Of a stretch of DNA of 53,996 nt, positions 27,044-36,622 are shown piece by piece. Below the pieces are notes generated by a model that was not told the DNA's origin, searched no databases, and was given only the letters and a program-made list of their open reading frames with translations. The translations under genes were made by a program, and so were the position numbers. Position 1 is the first letter of the stretch, and every line of letters begins with the position of its first letter. This stretch comes from an uncultured Gilliamella sp. (GTDB lineage: Bacteria > Pseudomonadota > Gammaproteobacteria > Enterobacterales > Orbaceae), in assembly GCA_946480175.1 (NCBI GenBank), contig CAMLIK010000007.1:1-53996 (forward strand), given 5' to 3'.

Positions 27044-27648
27044 AAAAATATCTGATTTTACTTGCTGGTTGTCCTTGTACGGGAAAGACTCATCTGGTCA
27101 ATTTATTACAGCAACAATTCACTAATAGTTTGCTGTTAACACCTGACGAAGCAAAAGAGATGTATGCTGATTCAGTAGGTTTTAATTCTCTCGCTGAGAA
27201 AAATTCACTTGAGCAAAAAGTTTGGCATTTTTATTATAGTGTATTGCAGCTGTACATGGATGCTGGCAAGAAGATCATTATTTCTGAATATCCATTTAGT
27301 AATAAGCAAAAAAATCAATTAAATGATTTTGCTAATCGCTACCACTATCAGATAACAACGATTCGTTTAGTGGCCAATTTTGATATTTTGTGGAAGCGTC
27401 GATATAAGCGTGATCGCTCTTTAGACCGTCATTTGTCGCATATTATGACGCACTATCATTATGGTGATCAATTAACCGATCGTAATGTAGCCGATGATTT
27501 GATAACTAAACAACAGTTTTATCAAATTTGCCATGATAGACAATATGATAAGTTTGCCTTAGGAACTTTGTTTGAAGTGAATGTAGATGACTTTGGCAAA
27601 GTGAACTATGCCGTTTTATTGGATAAATTAAAAAGGATTATTGTCTAA
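27040..27648 (+). CDS. P-loop (AAA_33-like) small-molecule kinase
   Basis: This 202-residue P-loop NTPase has Walker A GCPCTGKT (residues 10-17), a DEAKEMY segment, the hydrophobic strand KKIIISEYPFS in the place of a Walker B/acceptor region, and an Arg-rich lid WKRRYKRDRSLDRH. This pattern fits the family of small kinases that includes gluconokinase-like and zeta-toxin-like enzymes. It overlaps the aldolase stop by four bases. In context it may phosphorylate the PTS-imported sugar phosphate to the bisphosphate cleaved by the aldolase; no phosphofructokinase homologue is in the operon. The operon has no clear terminator; ygfA converges 31 bases later. Confidence 0.7.
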   Translation: MKKYLILLAGCPCTGKTHLVNLLQQQFTNSLLLTPDEAKEMYADSVGFNSLAEKNSLEQKVWHFYYSVLQLYMDAGKKIIISEYPFSNKQKNQLNDFANRYHYQITTIRLVANFDILWKRRYKRDRSLDRHLSHIMTHYHYGDQLTDRNVADDLITKQQFYQICHDRQYDKFALGTLFEVNVDDFGKVNYAVLLDKLKRIIV

Positions 27649-27679
27649 AGAAATAAGGTGTACAGATTAATTTTATTCA

Positions 27680-28219
27680 TTAAGCGTAAATAATTTCAGG
27701 TAACTTGATGTCCCAAGGTTGGTTGTCTAACTTTGGGACTTTTTGGCAAGCAAAGGCTAATCCAATCGGTAAAATTTGCTGCTTTTGGTAGTGAGCTAAT
27801 GTTCGATCATAATAGCCTCCGCCCATTCCAATTCGATAACCGCGTTCATCAAAAGCCACCAGTGGGGTGAAGATGATATCAAGTTGTTCTATCGCTATGC
27901 TATTAGTTTCATCTATTGCAGGTTCTAAAATGCCAAATTTATTTTTTATTAGTGGTGTATTTGATGTGTAATTTAAAAAGAGTAGTTGGTGTTCACCAAT
28001 TGGTACAGGTAAATAGACGGATTTGTTTTGTTGCCATAGATATTCAATAATTGGTTTAGTGTCGACTTCACCATCAAATGATAAGAATATTGCAATATGC
28101 TGTGCTTGGTTTACAGCGGGGTGGTTTTTGATTTTTTGATAGATGATAGCTTGCGCATTATTGCGTTGTGTTTGTGATAATTCACGTCTTTTTTGACGTA
28201 TTATTTGCCGAATATCCAT
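27680..28219 (-). CDS. ygfA: 5-formyltetrahydrofolate cyclo-ligase
   Basis: This enzyme converts 5-formyl-THF to 5,10-methenyl-THF with ATP. The start is set at 28219 (MDIRQIIRQKRRELSQ), matching E. coli YgfA, and gives 179 residues. A longer frame to 28309 would run into the 6S RNA gene. Family motifs are IAIFLSFDGEVDTKP, PLVAFDERGYRIGMGGGYYDRTL (ATP/folate site) and the C-terminal AFACQKVPKLDNQPWDIKLPEII. It lies directly downstream of 6S RNA as in enterobacteria and is probably read from the same transcript; no own ribosome site is obvious. Confidence 0.95.
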   Translation of the reverse strand: MDIRQIIRQKRRELSQTQRNNAQAIIYQKIKNHPAVNQAQHIAIFLSFDGEVDTKPIIEYLWQQNKSVYLPVPIGEHQLLFLNYTSNTPLIKNKFGILEPAIDETNSIAIEQLDIIFTPLVAFDERGYRIGMGGGYYDRTLAHYQKQQILPIGLAFACQKVPKLDNQPWDIKLPEIIYA

Positions 28220-28245
28220 TAGTTTTGTTTTGAAAATGATAGGGA

Positions 28246-28430
28246 AGAAAGACTCCAAGATGCCGTTACGGGCGTAACCCTTGAACCCGAGGTTCAAGGT
28301 GAATAGCATGTTTTAATTTTTAGGTTTCCTAAATTAATTAGGCATACTCACCAATTAAAAATCACACCATTCTAAATTAAAGATTATCGGCTCAGGGGAC
28401 TAACCCATATCGCGAACATCTCAGAGATGA
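28246..28430 (-). ncRNA. ssrS: 6S RNA
   Basis: On the minus strand the RNA begins near CATCTCTGAGATGTTCGCG. It then has TTAGTCCCCTGAGCCGATAA, the conserved 5' strand of the central bubble, and near the end TTCACCTTGAACC and GGGTTCAAGGGTTAC, and closes with GGCATCTTGGAGTC pairing back to the 5' end. These match E. coli 6S RNA block by block at about the same length (185 against 184), with a diverged, AT-rich apical part. 6S RNA mimics an open promoter and sequesters sigma-70 RNA polymerase. A -10-like TATTAT sits just upstream. The zapA-ssrS-ygfA order is conserved. End points are approximate. Confidence 0.95.
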
Positions 28431-28495
28431 ATAATATAATACAAAATTTAAAAAATCATACAATAGTCTTTGTTGTTTATTTACATTTTATCTGA

Positions 28496-28780
28496 CTAAT
28501 TGTTGGTATTTAAGGCGGAATCAAGTAACTGCTGTAGCATTTTTAATCTATTTGCAAATTCGTCGCTTTTTTCTTTTTCTTTCGTTAGCTCGTAAGAGAT
28601 ATTTAGTGCGGCCGTCATGATCAATTGATCAGTACCAACCTGAGGTGATTTTTCGCGTAAATTTGTTAAGCGTGCATCTAAATCTTTTGCCGCATTTGTA
28701 AGTGCGTCAACTTCCTCGACTGGGCAATTAAACTTTAACGTTCGCCCAAAAATCTGAATAGTGACAGCTTGAGTTTCCAT
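28496..28780 (-). CDS. zapA: Cell division protein ZapA
   Basis: ZapA is a small coiled-coil protein that crosslinks FtsZ protofilaments at the division ring. The 94 residues contain the N-terminal beta region VTIQIFGRTLKFNCPVEE, the helix with DALTNAAKDLDARLTNLRE, the conserved AALNISYELTKEKEK and a C-terminal coiled coil. It is shorter than E. coli ZapA (109) at the C-terminus. It is the first gene upstream of 6S RNA, and dxs lies seven bases away upstream. Confidence 0.95.
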   Translation of the reverse strand: METQAVTIQIFGRTLKFNCPVEEVDALTNAAKDLDARLTNLREKSPQVGTDQLIMTAALNISYELTKEKEKSDEFANRLKMLQQLLDSALNTNN

Positions 28781-28787
28781 ATTTAAC

Positions 28788-30653
28788 CTACAGTTTTATA
28801 AATTTGTTAATTTTATCAATTATATGTTTAGCGTTTAATCCAACCTCATCGCGCATTTCTTGCTGTGAGCCTTGAGGGATAAACATATCTGGCAATCCGA
28901 TATTTAAAATATCACATTTTATTTTTTTCGATAACAAAAATTCATTGACGGCGCTTCCTGCTCCACCTTTGACACTATTTTCTTCGATGGTGACAAGTAT
29001 ATTATGGCTTTGGCTAATGTGCAAAAGGACTTTTTCATCGAGCGGTTTTACAAAACGCATGTCAATCACTGTAGCATTTATTTGCTCAGCTACTTGTAAA
29101 GATTCAGGCAATAATGTGCCAAAATTAAGTAAAACAATATTTTTACCTTCACGACAGAGTTTGGACTGTCCTAGTGGTATGGCTTTTAGTGGCGTTAAGT
29201 GTGCGCCACAGCCTTCACCTCGAGGATAGCGAACTGCTGTTGGTCCGTTATGTAAATAACCGGTATAGAGCATTTGACGGCATTCGTTTTCGTCACTTGG
29301 GGTCATGATAACTAAGTTTGGAATACAGCGTAAGAAGCTTAAATCGAACGCACCTTGGTGGGTTTCCCCGTCTGCCCCGACAATGCCTGCACGGTCGATA
29401 GCAAATAAAACCGGTAAGTTTTGGATAGCTATATCATGAATTACCTGATCATACGCACGTTGTAAGAAAGTCGAGTAGATGGCAACCACCGGTTTTAATT
29501 CGCTAATAGCAAAGCCTGCGGCTAATGTAACCGCATGTTGTTCAGCAATGGCGACATCAAAAAATTGGTCAGGAAATCGGTGAGCAAATTCCGTCATACC
29601 AGAACCTTCACTCATGGCTGGCGTGATTGCCATTAGGCGTTTGTCGTGCTCAGCTATTTCACACAACCAATCACCAAATATTTGGGAATAAGTTGGAGCG
29701 ATTTTATTTGTGCTTGGTAATATTCCTTCATTGGGATTAAATTTAGGTACGCCATGCCATAAGGTTGGGTTTTGCTCAGCTGGAGCGTAACCTTTTCCTT
29801 TTTGGGTGATGACATGCAGTAATTGTGGCCCTTTTAGTTGTCGAACTTTTTGTAGAGTAGTAACTAATGTTTCAACATCATGTCCATCAATTGGACCTAT
29901 GTAGTTGAAGCCTAATTCTTCGAATAAAATAGCTGGGGTGACAAGTCCCTTAAGATGCTCTTCAGTTTTTTTGAATAACTCTTTTAACGGTGGAATATTT
30001 GAAAGCACTTTTTTGCCACTTTCACGAAGTGAGGTATAGGCTTTACTTGATAATATTTGTGCTAAATGTTGATTAAGCGCACCAGTGTTTTCAGAAATGG
30101 ACATATCGTTGTCATTTACGATAACCAACATATCAGGCTTAATGTGCCCGGCATGGTTCATTGCTTCAAAGGCCATGCCTGCGGTTAATGCGCCATCACC
30201 AATGATGGCGGCGACCTTTTGACCTGATTGTCTTTTTTGTTCAGCAAGGGCTATGCCAAGCGCAGCGCTGATTGAGGTTGATGAGTGTCCAGTGGTTAAG
30301 ACGTCATATTCGCTTTCATTACGGTGAGGAAAAGGGTGTAATCCCCCTTTTTGGCGAATAGTTAGCATCTGATCGCGTCGACCAGTTAGAATTTTATGTG
30401 GGTAAGCTTGGTGACCTACGTCCCATATAATTTTGTCCAATGGTGTTTGATAGACGTAATGTAACGCTACCGTTAATTCGACTACCCCAAGGCCAGACGC
30501 TAAATGACCGCTAGATTGACTGACACTGTCTAATAAAAAATGTCGTAATTCCCGACTAATTGCTGGCAATTGCGCGAGCGGGTAGCGCCTAAGATCTGCA
30601 GGTGAATTGATTTGCTTTAATAGGGGAAATTTGTCTAAATTCATTTTTATCAT
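28788..30653 (-). CDS. dxs: 1-deoxy-D-xylulose-5-phosphate synthase
   Basis: Dxs condenses pyruvate and glyceraldehyde 3-phosphate with thiamine diphosphate at the entry of the MEP isoprenoid pathway. The 621 residues match the E. coli length (620). Signatures are [28 protein letters not shown], the thiamine-binding [48 protein letters not shown] and [18 protein letters not shown]. It is grouped with xseB-ispA as in enterobacteria. The alternative start at 30644 (fourth residue, Met) is equally possible; neither has a clear ribosome site. Confidence 0.97.
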   Translation of the reverse strand: MIKMNLDKFPLLKQINSPADLRRYPLAQLPAISRELRHFLLDSVSQSSGHLASGLGVVELTVALHYVYQTPLDKIIWDVGHQAYPHKILTGRRDQMLTIRQKGGLHPFPHRNESEYDVLTTGHSSTSISAALGIALAEQKRQSGQKVAAIIGDGALTAGMAFEAMNHAGHIKPDMLVIVNDNDMSISENTGALNQHLAQILSSKAYTSLRESGKKVLSNIPPLKELFKKTEEHLKGLVTPAILFEELGFNYIGPIDGHDVETLVTTLQKVRQLKGPQLLHVITQKGKGYAPAEQNPTLWHGVPKFNPNEGILPSTNKIAPTYSQIFGDWLCEIAEHDKRLMAITPAMSEGSGMTEFAHRFPDQFFDVAIAEQHAVTLAAGFAISELKPVVAIYSTFLQRAYDQVIHDIAIQNLPVLFAIDRAGIVGADGETHQGAFDLSFLRCIPNLVIMTPSDENECRQMLYTGYLHNGPTAVRYPRGEGCGAHLTPLKAIPLGQSKLCREGKNIVLLNFGTLLPESLQVAEQINATVIDMRFVKPLDEKVLLHISQSHNILVTIEENSVKGGAGSAVNEFLLSKKIKCDILNIGLPDMFIPQGSQQEMRDEVGLNAKHIIDKINKFIKL

Positions 30654-30665
30654 CTAGTTATTTAG

Positions 30666-31535
30666 TTAACTATTTCGATTAATAATAAAACCAGCAAGGT
30701 CTTGTAATGGTTGGCTATTATAAGGTATTTGCATCAGACTATCGATAGCTTGTTGAGATAACTTGTGCGTCATCTCAATTGCATTTTGTAATCCAATCAA
30801 TGCTGGATAAGTGCTTTTTTCCAGCGCAATATCGGAACCTTTTGGTTTACCCATCAGTTCTTGTTCACCAGTGACGTCTAAAATATCATCTTGGATCTGA
30901 AATGCTAGTCCAATCGCTTGGGCATAGTTGTCTAATAGTTGATAATAAGGTTTAGCCTTGTCACCACTGGCATAGGCACCGAGTCGAACAGCAGCTAGAA
31001 TTAAGGCACCAGTTTTATAGTTATGGATATTTTGTAAATGTTTAAGCGTAACTTTTTGGTGTTCTGCTTGTAAGTCAAGTGATTGGCCCAAACACATTCC
31101 AGCAAGGCCACTTGCACTTGCCAGTTCGGTAATCATATTGATTTTACTTTGGTTATCAATATGTTTATTTTCGCATAACAAGCTAAAAGCTAATGATTGT
31201 AAGGCATCACCAGCGAGGATAGCTTCTGCTTGGCCAAATCGTATATGGCAGGTTGGTTTTCCGCGTCTAAGGTTGTCATTATCCATTGCTGGTAAATCAT
31301 CATGAATTAATGAATAGGTATGCATTGATTCGATGGCTGCGGCAATTGAATCAAGCTTAGTTAAAGAACAGTTGAACATTTGTCCGGTTAAATAGACCAG
31401 AATAGGGCGTATCCGCTTGCCACCAGCAAGCAGGCTGTAACTCATCGCCTGCTGCAAAGTAGAAGGTGCAAACTGCGAAATATATGTTGTTAAATAGTTA
31501 TCAATACGTTCTTGTAATGGTTTTAGGCTATTCAT
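30666..31535 (-). CDS. ispA: Farnesyl diphosphate synthase (geranyltranstransferase)
   Basis: IspA joins isopentenyl diphosphate units to geranyl and farnesyl diphosphate. The ATG at 31535 ([15 protein letters not shown]) gives 289 residues (E. coli 299) and overlaps the end of xseB by eight bases, as expected for this operon; an upstream in-frame start would lie deep inside xseB. The first aspartate-rich motif is DDLPAMDND after YSLIH, the second is DDILD after LAFQIQ, and GGKRIRP and the GQSLDL segment are also present. Twelve bases separate it from dxs. Confidence 0.95.
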   Translation of the reverse strand: MNSLKPLQERIDNYLTTYISQFAPSTLQQAMSYSLLAGGKRIRPILVYLTGQMFNCSLTKLDSIAAAIESMHTYSLIHDDLPAMDNDNLRRGKPTCHIRFGQAEAILAGDALQSLAFSLLCENKHIDNQSKINMITELASASGLAGMCLGQSLDLQAEHQKVTLKHLQNIHNYKTGALILAAVRLGAYASGDKAKPYYQLLDNYAQAIGLAFQIQDDILDVTGEQELMGKPKGSDIALEKSTYPALIGLQNAIEMTHKLSQQAIDSLMQIPYNSQPLQDLAGFIINRNS

Positions 31536-31767
31536 TATTATCAATAGAAAATTCAGATAATTGTGCATCACTATTCTCAGACAACAAAATTTGGATGCGT
31601 TGTTCAGCTTCATTGAGTTGTTTTTGACCAGAACGAGCTAATTTGATACCTTTTTCGAATTCATTTAGCGCTTCATCTAATGGCAAATCACCATTTTCAA
31701 GTTGAGTAACAATTGCTTCAAGTTGTTTGAGGGTTTCTTCGAAACTGACTTCATTATTTTTTGACAT
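31528..31767 (-). CDS. xseB: Exodeoxyribonuclease VII small subunit
   Basis: XseB pairs with XseA to degrade single-stranded DNA to oligonucleotides. The 79 residues include the family pattern [38 protein letters not shown] and [12 protein letters not shown], forming a helical hairpin. AAGGAG is well placed before the ATG. It is the first gene of an xseB-ispA-dxs unit, the E. coli order. xseA is not in the window. Confidence 0.96.
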   Translation of the reverse strand: MSKNNEVSFEETLKQLEAIVTQLENGDLPLDEALNEFEKGIKLARSGQKQLNEAEQRIQILLSENSDAQLSEFSIDNNE

Positions 31768-31821
31768 ATCATACTCCTTCTTGTGTTAAATGAGTATACA
31801 CGTATTTTTTATGATGGTGAA

Positions 31822-33213
31822 TTAACGATTACTAATTTTAATAGCAGCAGGTTTTTCTTCGCCTTTTTCATTTTCACTTTCAAGTTCATCAACTGATAGT
31901 TGTGCGATATCAGGGTTAATCGGTTTTTTTACTTCAACCCCTAATTCTCTAAATCGTTCTATTTGACTAATGACGTTACCACGCCCTTTCGAAAGTTTGT
32001 TCATTGAGTTTTGATAAGTTTGTTGAGCTTTGTTCAAACAGTTACCTAGATTTTCCATATCTTCGACAAAACCGCGTACTTTATCATATAGTTTGCTGGC
32101 TCTATCAGCGATAAGTTCGGCATTACGATTTTGGTATTCAATACGCTATAAATTATGTATGGTTCGTAAGGCAACTTGTAATGTGGTTGGACTAACAATC
32201 ATGATGTTACTTTTTAATGCATCATTAATTAATGACGGGTTTTGATCGATGGCGGATAAAAATGCTGGTTCGACAGGAATAAACATTAAAACGTAATCTA
32301 ATGACCGAATGCCATTTAGTTTATGGTAGTCTTTTTGACTAAGTTGCTTTAAGTGATTACGCACTGCAATTAGATGGTCTGAAATGGCTCTGCTTTTGAT
32401 CTCTTCATTATCACTATTAAAATAACGTTCATAAGCAACTAAGGTAACTTTAGAGTCGATGACCACATCTCTACTTTGTGGTAAGTGAACAATAACATCG
32501 GGTTGCAAACGGCGATTATCTTCATTAGTGAGATTGACTTGGCTGTGATATTCATAACCTTGACGTAATCCGGAATTATCCAAAATTTGACTAAGAATGA
32601 ACTCACCCCAATTACCTTGTGTTTTGTTATTGCCTTTTAAGGCATTGGTTAAATTGGTGGCTTCTTTTGTCATTAGCTCGTTGAGCTGTTGTAAGTTGCG
32701 AATTTCGTGGGTTAGGGTATGGCGTTCTTTGGCTTCTTGTCCAAAGCTGTCTTGAACTTGCTTTTTAAAGCCTTCTAATTGTTGTTTTAGAGGTGAAAGT
32801 AAAAATTCTAAACTCAGTTTATTTCGTTGCTCAATTTTTTTGCCACTGTGTTCAAAAATTCGATTAGCTAAATTTTCAAACTGGGTGGTTAATCGTTGCT
32901 CGCTTTGTTCTAGAACGGTCTGTTTTTCATGAGCGGCATTGATGGTTTCTTCTAAACGAGTTTTTAGTTCACTAATTTTGATACTTTGGGCAACATTTTG
33001 TTGTTGGTATTGATTTAATTCTTGTTCTAACTGGGTAATTTGTGCTATTAAAGTCCGATTTTCTTGTCTTTTTTGATTGAGTTGTAAATCAAACAAGGTA
33101 TGCATGTTATTTGCTTTAAATTGTACTTTTAGTAAGGCAATTAATAAAACAAAAGCGATAGTGGCAATAATTATAGCTGACCATTCACTTAAGCCTAGAG
33201 TTCCTAACATCAT
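31822..33213 (-). pseudogene. rmuC: rmuC, DNA recombination-limiting protein, interrupted by one in-frame TAG
   Basis: RmuC-family proteins have an N-terminal membrane anchor, a long coiled coil and a PD-(D/E)XK nuclease-like core; loss in E. coli raises inversion at short repeats. Translation from 33213 gives 355 residues and stops at TAG (32148-32146). The same frame continues without another stop for 107 more codons (RIEYQNRNAELIADRASKLY...SKGRGNVISQIERFRELGV) and matches the E. coli C-terminus. E. coli has NLWRYE where this reads HNL-stop-RIE, so a single TGG to TAG change explains it. The core motifs (DVVIDSKVTLVAYERYF) precede the stop, so a truncated but partly active protein, readthrough or a base-call error are all possible. 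An internal ATG at 32058 is unlikely to be a real start. Confidence 0.9.
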
Positions 33214-34199
33214 TAAGCCCTATCAAAAGTAAATGAAATCACATCATCTAAATTCATGGCATCAAGTGCTAACATGATTAGACGATCAAGTCCAACGGCA
33301 ACACCCGCACAATCTGGCAAACCAGATTCCATTGCTGCGATTAACTCTATATCGATATTTTGTGGAGGCAAGTTTTGATTTGCGCGATCGATATTATTCT
33401 GTTCAAAACGCATCTTTTGTTCTTGTGGATTGGTTAGCTCTTTAAATCCATTAGCTAGCTCTACACCTTTGTAATAAAATTCAAAACGGCTTGCTACACG
33501 ATGATCTTCAGAACTAATCGCCGCTAAAGCCGCTTGTGAGGCAGGAAAGTTATAAACAGCAATGGGTCTTTCTTGCCCAATATGTGGTTCGACTCCAAAA
33601 CTAAATAGGCATTGTAATAAGGTGTCGCGATCATAATCGTCGGTATTAAGTTCGATATTAAGTTGTTTGATCGCCTCAACTAAGGTTGCATGATCAGCTT
33701 CTAATGGGTCAATGTTAAGATGACGTTGAAACGCCTTTTGGTAAGAGATACGTTCTACTGGTTCACAATCTAAGATGTTTTGCAGTAAATCATCAACTTC
33801 GTTGATCATTTGCATCATATCGAATTGGATACGATACCATTCAAGCATTGTAAATTCTGGGTTATGATAACGGCTCACTTCTTCATGATTACGAAAGCAC
33901 TTACAGATCTGGTAAATAGGACCACTACCAGCAGCTAATAAACGCTTCATATGATATTCAGGACTGGTAATGAGTGACATTTTTTGCCCCTGATGCTCAT
34001 CAGTTTCACCAGGTTTTAAAAATAAAGTATGAAATGAACTAAGATGCACATCTGTTACTGCATATTGGCTTAAGGTTGGCGTTTCGACTTCTAATATACA
34101 GCGATCAGCGAAAAACTGTCTTACTTGAGAAATAATTTTAGCGCGTTTAAGTAAATTATTAATAGATGCAGTAGGTTGCCAAGTCATAAAAATATCCAT
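33213..34199 (-). CDS. epmA: Elongation factor P--(R)-beta-lysine ligase EpmA
   Basis: EpmA (PoxA/GenX) attaches (R)-beta-lysine to a conserved lysine of EF-P, which then relieves ribosome stalling at polyprolines. The 328-residue protein is a class II lysyl-tRNA-synthetase core without the anticodon domain. It has [32 protein letters not shown] (motif 2 region), [22 protein letters not shown] and motif 3 [14 protein letters not shown]. The second Met (34187, MTWQP) is an alternative start. The stop codon overlaps the rmuC start (TAATG). epmB and efp are not in the window. Confidence 0.96.
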   Translation of the reverse strand: MDIFMTWQPTASINNLLKRAKIISQVRQFFADRCILEVETPTLSQYAVTDVHLSSFHTLFLKPGETDEHQGQKMSLITSPEYHMKRLLAAGSGPIYQICKCFRNHEEVSRYHNPEFTMLEWYRIQFDMMQMINEVDDLLQNILDCEPVERISYQKAFQRHLNIDPLEADHATLVEAIKQLNIELNTDDYDRDTLLQCLFSFGVEPHIGQERPIAVYNFPASQAALAAISSEDHRVASRFEFYYKGVELANGFKELTNPQEQKMRFEQNNIDRANQNLPPQNIDIELIAAMESGLPDCAGVAVGLDRLIMLALDAMNLDDVISFTFDRA

Positions 34200-34216
34200 G
34201 GATTTCGATTAATTAC

Positions 34217-34250
34217 TAAAAGAAGAAATAGGGCATTAAGCCCTATTTCT
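34217..34250 (-). terminator. Terminator after opgH
   Basis: On the minus strand, AGAAATAGGGC (34250-34240), loop TTAAT, GCCCTATTTCT (34234-34224), then TCTTTTA. The 11-bp perfect stem abuts the opgH stop codon, separating it from epmA. Confidence 0.85.
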
Positions 34251-36604
34251 TATTGCTGACGTCCATTTTGCCACAATGTGAACAAATTGTCGTACTTTTC
34301 TTGCTGATGCCAGATGTGACGATGAAGTGCAGAAAGAATAATTGGATCTTCTAAGATCGCTAATTGTTGTTCTTTACTGATTTTTTCTAGATCTACTTGT
34401 CGATAATGCTCAATAAGTTGCTTGCGCAATTGCTGATTTTTTGAGTTAGGTAAATGACGCGAAGTCGATAATGCACACGCTAATGCATTATAAATAGGAT
34501 CGACAAGTGCCATCACAAAACCATGTTCAACAAAAGCTGCTTCGGTTCGAATTAAATAGTCGCCTGTTAGTTTTACTGCGCGTGACGGATGGGTTTCTTC
34601 AGGTGTTAAAAATAATCCCGCTTTTTTGGCTTTCATACCAATGCTTGATAAGCCAGAGACACGAATGACTAGCGGTGAAATTGTTAATGGGATTAATATT
34701 GCTATATACCAATAGGTGAATTGTGGATTTAACCAAATAATCACACACAACCAGACAATACCTAATAGCGATAATGGCCAACAGAAGTAAAATGATTCAC
34801 CCCAAGTTAAAGCATCATCATTTCTTGCTGGTGACTTCCATTGAATTTTACTGCCAAGCCACGCTTTAACCACAAATTTGCTGTGGAAGATCATTCGGAT
34901 TGGTGCAAGAATCATTGACCATACCATTTCGATCAGAATTGATAAAGTCAATTTGAATATTCCACCCACATCTTTTGCACCAGTTCGAGCGATAATAATG
35001 CCGTAACTAAATAGTTTAGGAGCAAAGAGTAATACCATTGTGGTTGATAGTAATTGAATAGCTAATTGTTCGTCCCACCTTGGCCATGTTGGATAGAATT
35101 GGTTAGGTTGGAAGAAGTATTGTGGCTCAGAAATATTGAACACCAATAATAAGAGTGTTGAGAAGACCAAGAAGATCAACCACAATAATGATGAAATGTA
35201 AGCCATTCCACTGGTTAAAAACATCACGCGGTGAGTTAAGGTAATTCCGCTTTTAAAGATTAATCGAAGATTAATCAAATTACCCATACACCAGCGATTA
35301 TCACGTTTAAGATCTTCGATCATATTTCCTGGTAGCTCTTCATAACTACCATTCATATCATACGCAATCCATACGCCATAACCAGCACGACGCATTAAGG
35401 TTGCTTCAACCAAATCGTGTGAGAGTATATGAATGGGACCTTTACGTTTTTGTAAAGGAGATAAAATACAATGCTTGATAAATGGTTTTAAGCGAATCAT
35501 AGCATTGTGGCCCCAATATTGAGCTTCACTTAATTGCCAGAAGTGAGTACCTGAACAAAAAATATCGCTGTATATTTGATTGGCAAATTGTTGGATACGA
35601 CCATATAAAGTTGTCATTCTGACTGATTTAGGTGGTGATTGTAAAATCCCCGCTTTTGGATTCGTCTCCATCATGGCAATCATTTTTAAGATACAATCAC
35701 CTGTCATAATACTATCGGCATCAAGGATCATCATGTATTCATATTCATGTCCCCAGCGGCGGCAAAAGTCATCAATATTACCGCTTTTACGTTTTACCCG
35801 GCGTTTACGGTGGCGGTAAAAAATATTACAACCGTTATCGGCTTTTTTCGCGTTAAATTCAGCCCACGCTTTTAATTCATTGACATAAAGATCAGGTTCG
35901 TTAGTATCACTAAGAATATAAAAATCACAATACTGTGCATGCCCTGTTTCAACTAGCGATTCGTAGGTTGCTTCTAATCCTGCAAATACGCGAGAAACAT
36001 CTTCATTACAAATTGGCATGACTAATGCCGTGCGGTGTTTGGCGTCAATATGGTTAGCTGGATCATTCGGGATAGTAATTGTGTAGCGATCCTTTTTGAG
36101 CACGGCCAAAATTAGTCCCATAACGGCGGTCCAAAATCCAATTGAGATCCAACAAAACAAGATAGCAAATAAGGCAATGATAAATCCTTGTATAATATAA
36201 GGAATAATACTATAAATGGCAAGTTGCGGATTAATATCCCAATTTGCCATAAAATTAATTTTTTGCCAGCTTTGATAAGGTAATAATGTTGATAAGTAAG
36301 TCGTTCCATAATAAGTTTGTACGGCAATAAGTACAAACATAATTAAACGACGAAGTAGTGCGATGATATTAAGACCGTGCTTCGATTCGGGACTATAGTG
36401 TTCATTCCAAATTTGTGGTTGAACCGAAACACGCTCAACTTTAGGGTAAGTTGGTTGTTGTTTTCTTTCATCATTAAAATGATCAGTTTTACCAATTTGA
36501 TTGAGTCGATATTTTAAAAATTCGACATCATCGCTCGGCATATCTTCCGATTTCTGACGCCAATTTTCGACGTCAGACAGGTTTTCGAAATAATCTTTTT
36601 TCAT
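34250..36604 (-). CDS. opgH: Glucan biosynthesis glucosyltransferase OpgH
   Basis: OpgH is the inner-membrane synthase of the beta-1,2-linked backbone of periplasmic (osmoregulated) glucans. It has 784 residues (E. coli 847, longer N-terminus). Two membrane helices near 90-170 precede the cytoplasmic GT2 domain with the aspartates in SDTNEPD and DADSIMTG, the catalytic-base region SHDLVEATLMRRAGYG and RDNRWCMGN (the RW motif), then about six more membrane helices and a C-terminal cytoplasmic tail. It follows opgG by 18 bases in the conserved opgGH order and ends at a terminator. Confidence 0.96.
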   Translation of the reverse strand: MKKDYFENLSDVENWRQKSEDMPSDDVEFLKYRLNQIGKTDHFNDERKQQPTYPKVERVSVQPQIWNEHYSPESKHGLNIIALLRRLIMFVLIAVQTYYGTTYLSTLLPYQSWQKINFMANWDINPQLAIYSIIPYIIQGFIIALFAILFCWISIGFWTAVMGLILAVLKKDRYTITIPNDPANHIDAKHRTALVMPICNEDVSRVFAGLEATYESLVETGHAQYCDFYILSDTNEPDLYVNELKAWAEFNAKKADNGCNIFYRHRKRRVKRKSGNIDDFCRRWGHEYEYMMILDADSIMTGDCILKMIAMMETNPKAGILQSPPKSVRMTTLYGRIQQFANQIYSDIFCSGTHFWQLSEAQYWGHNAMIRLKPFIKHCILSPLQKRKGPIHILSHDLVEATLMRRAGYGVWIAYDMNGSYEELPGNMIEDLKRDNRWCMGNLINLRLIFKSGITLTHRVMFLTSGMAYISSLLWLIFLVFSTLLLLVFNISEPQYFFQPNQFYPTWPRWDEQLAIQLLSTTMVLLFAPKLFSYGIIIARTGAKDVGGIFKLTLSILIEMVWSMILAPIRMIFHSKFVVKAWLGSKIQWKSPARNDDALTWGESFYFCWPLSLLGIVWLCVIIWLNPQFTYWYIAILIPLTISPLVIRVSGLSSIGMKAKKAGLFLTPEETHPSRAVKLTGDYLIRTEAAFVEHGFVMALVDPIYNALACALSTSRHLPNSKNQQLRKQLIEHYRQVDLEKISKEQQLAILEDPIILSALHRHIWHQQEKYDNLFTLWQNGRQQ

Positions 36605-36622
36605 ATTATTTGCTCATTATAA

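Noticed and set aside
28220-28309. Extended N-terminus of ygfA
   Set aside because: The extra 30 codons lie mostly within 6S RNA and do not match YgfA; the start at 28219 fits the family.
31536-31613. Extended N-terminus of ispA
   Set aside because: It would sit inside xseB in another frame, and homologues begin at [11 protein letters not shown].
31822-32058. Separate small gene of 78 codons downstream of rmuC
   Set aside because: It is in the same frame as rmuC and matches the RmuC C-terminus; it is the part after the TAG codon.
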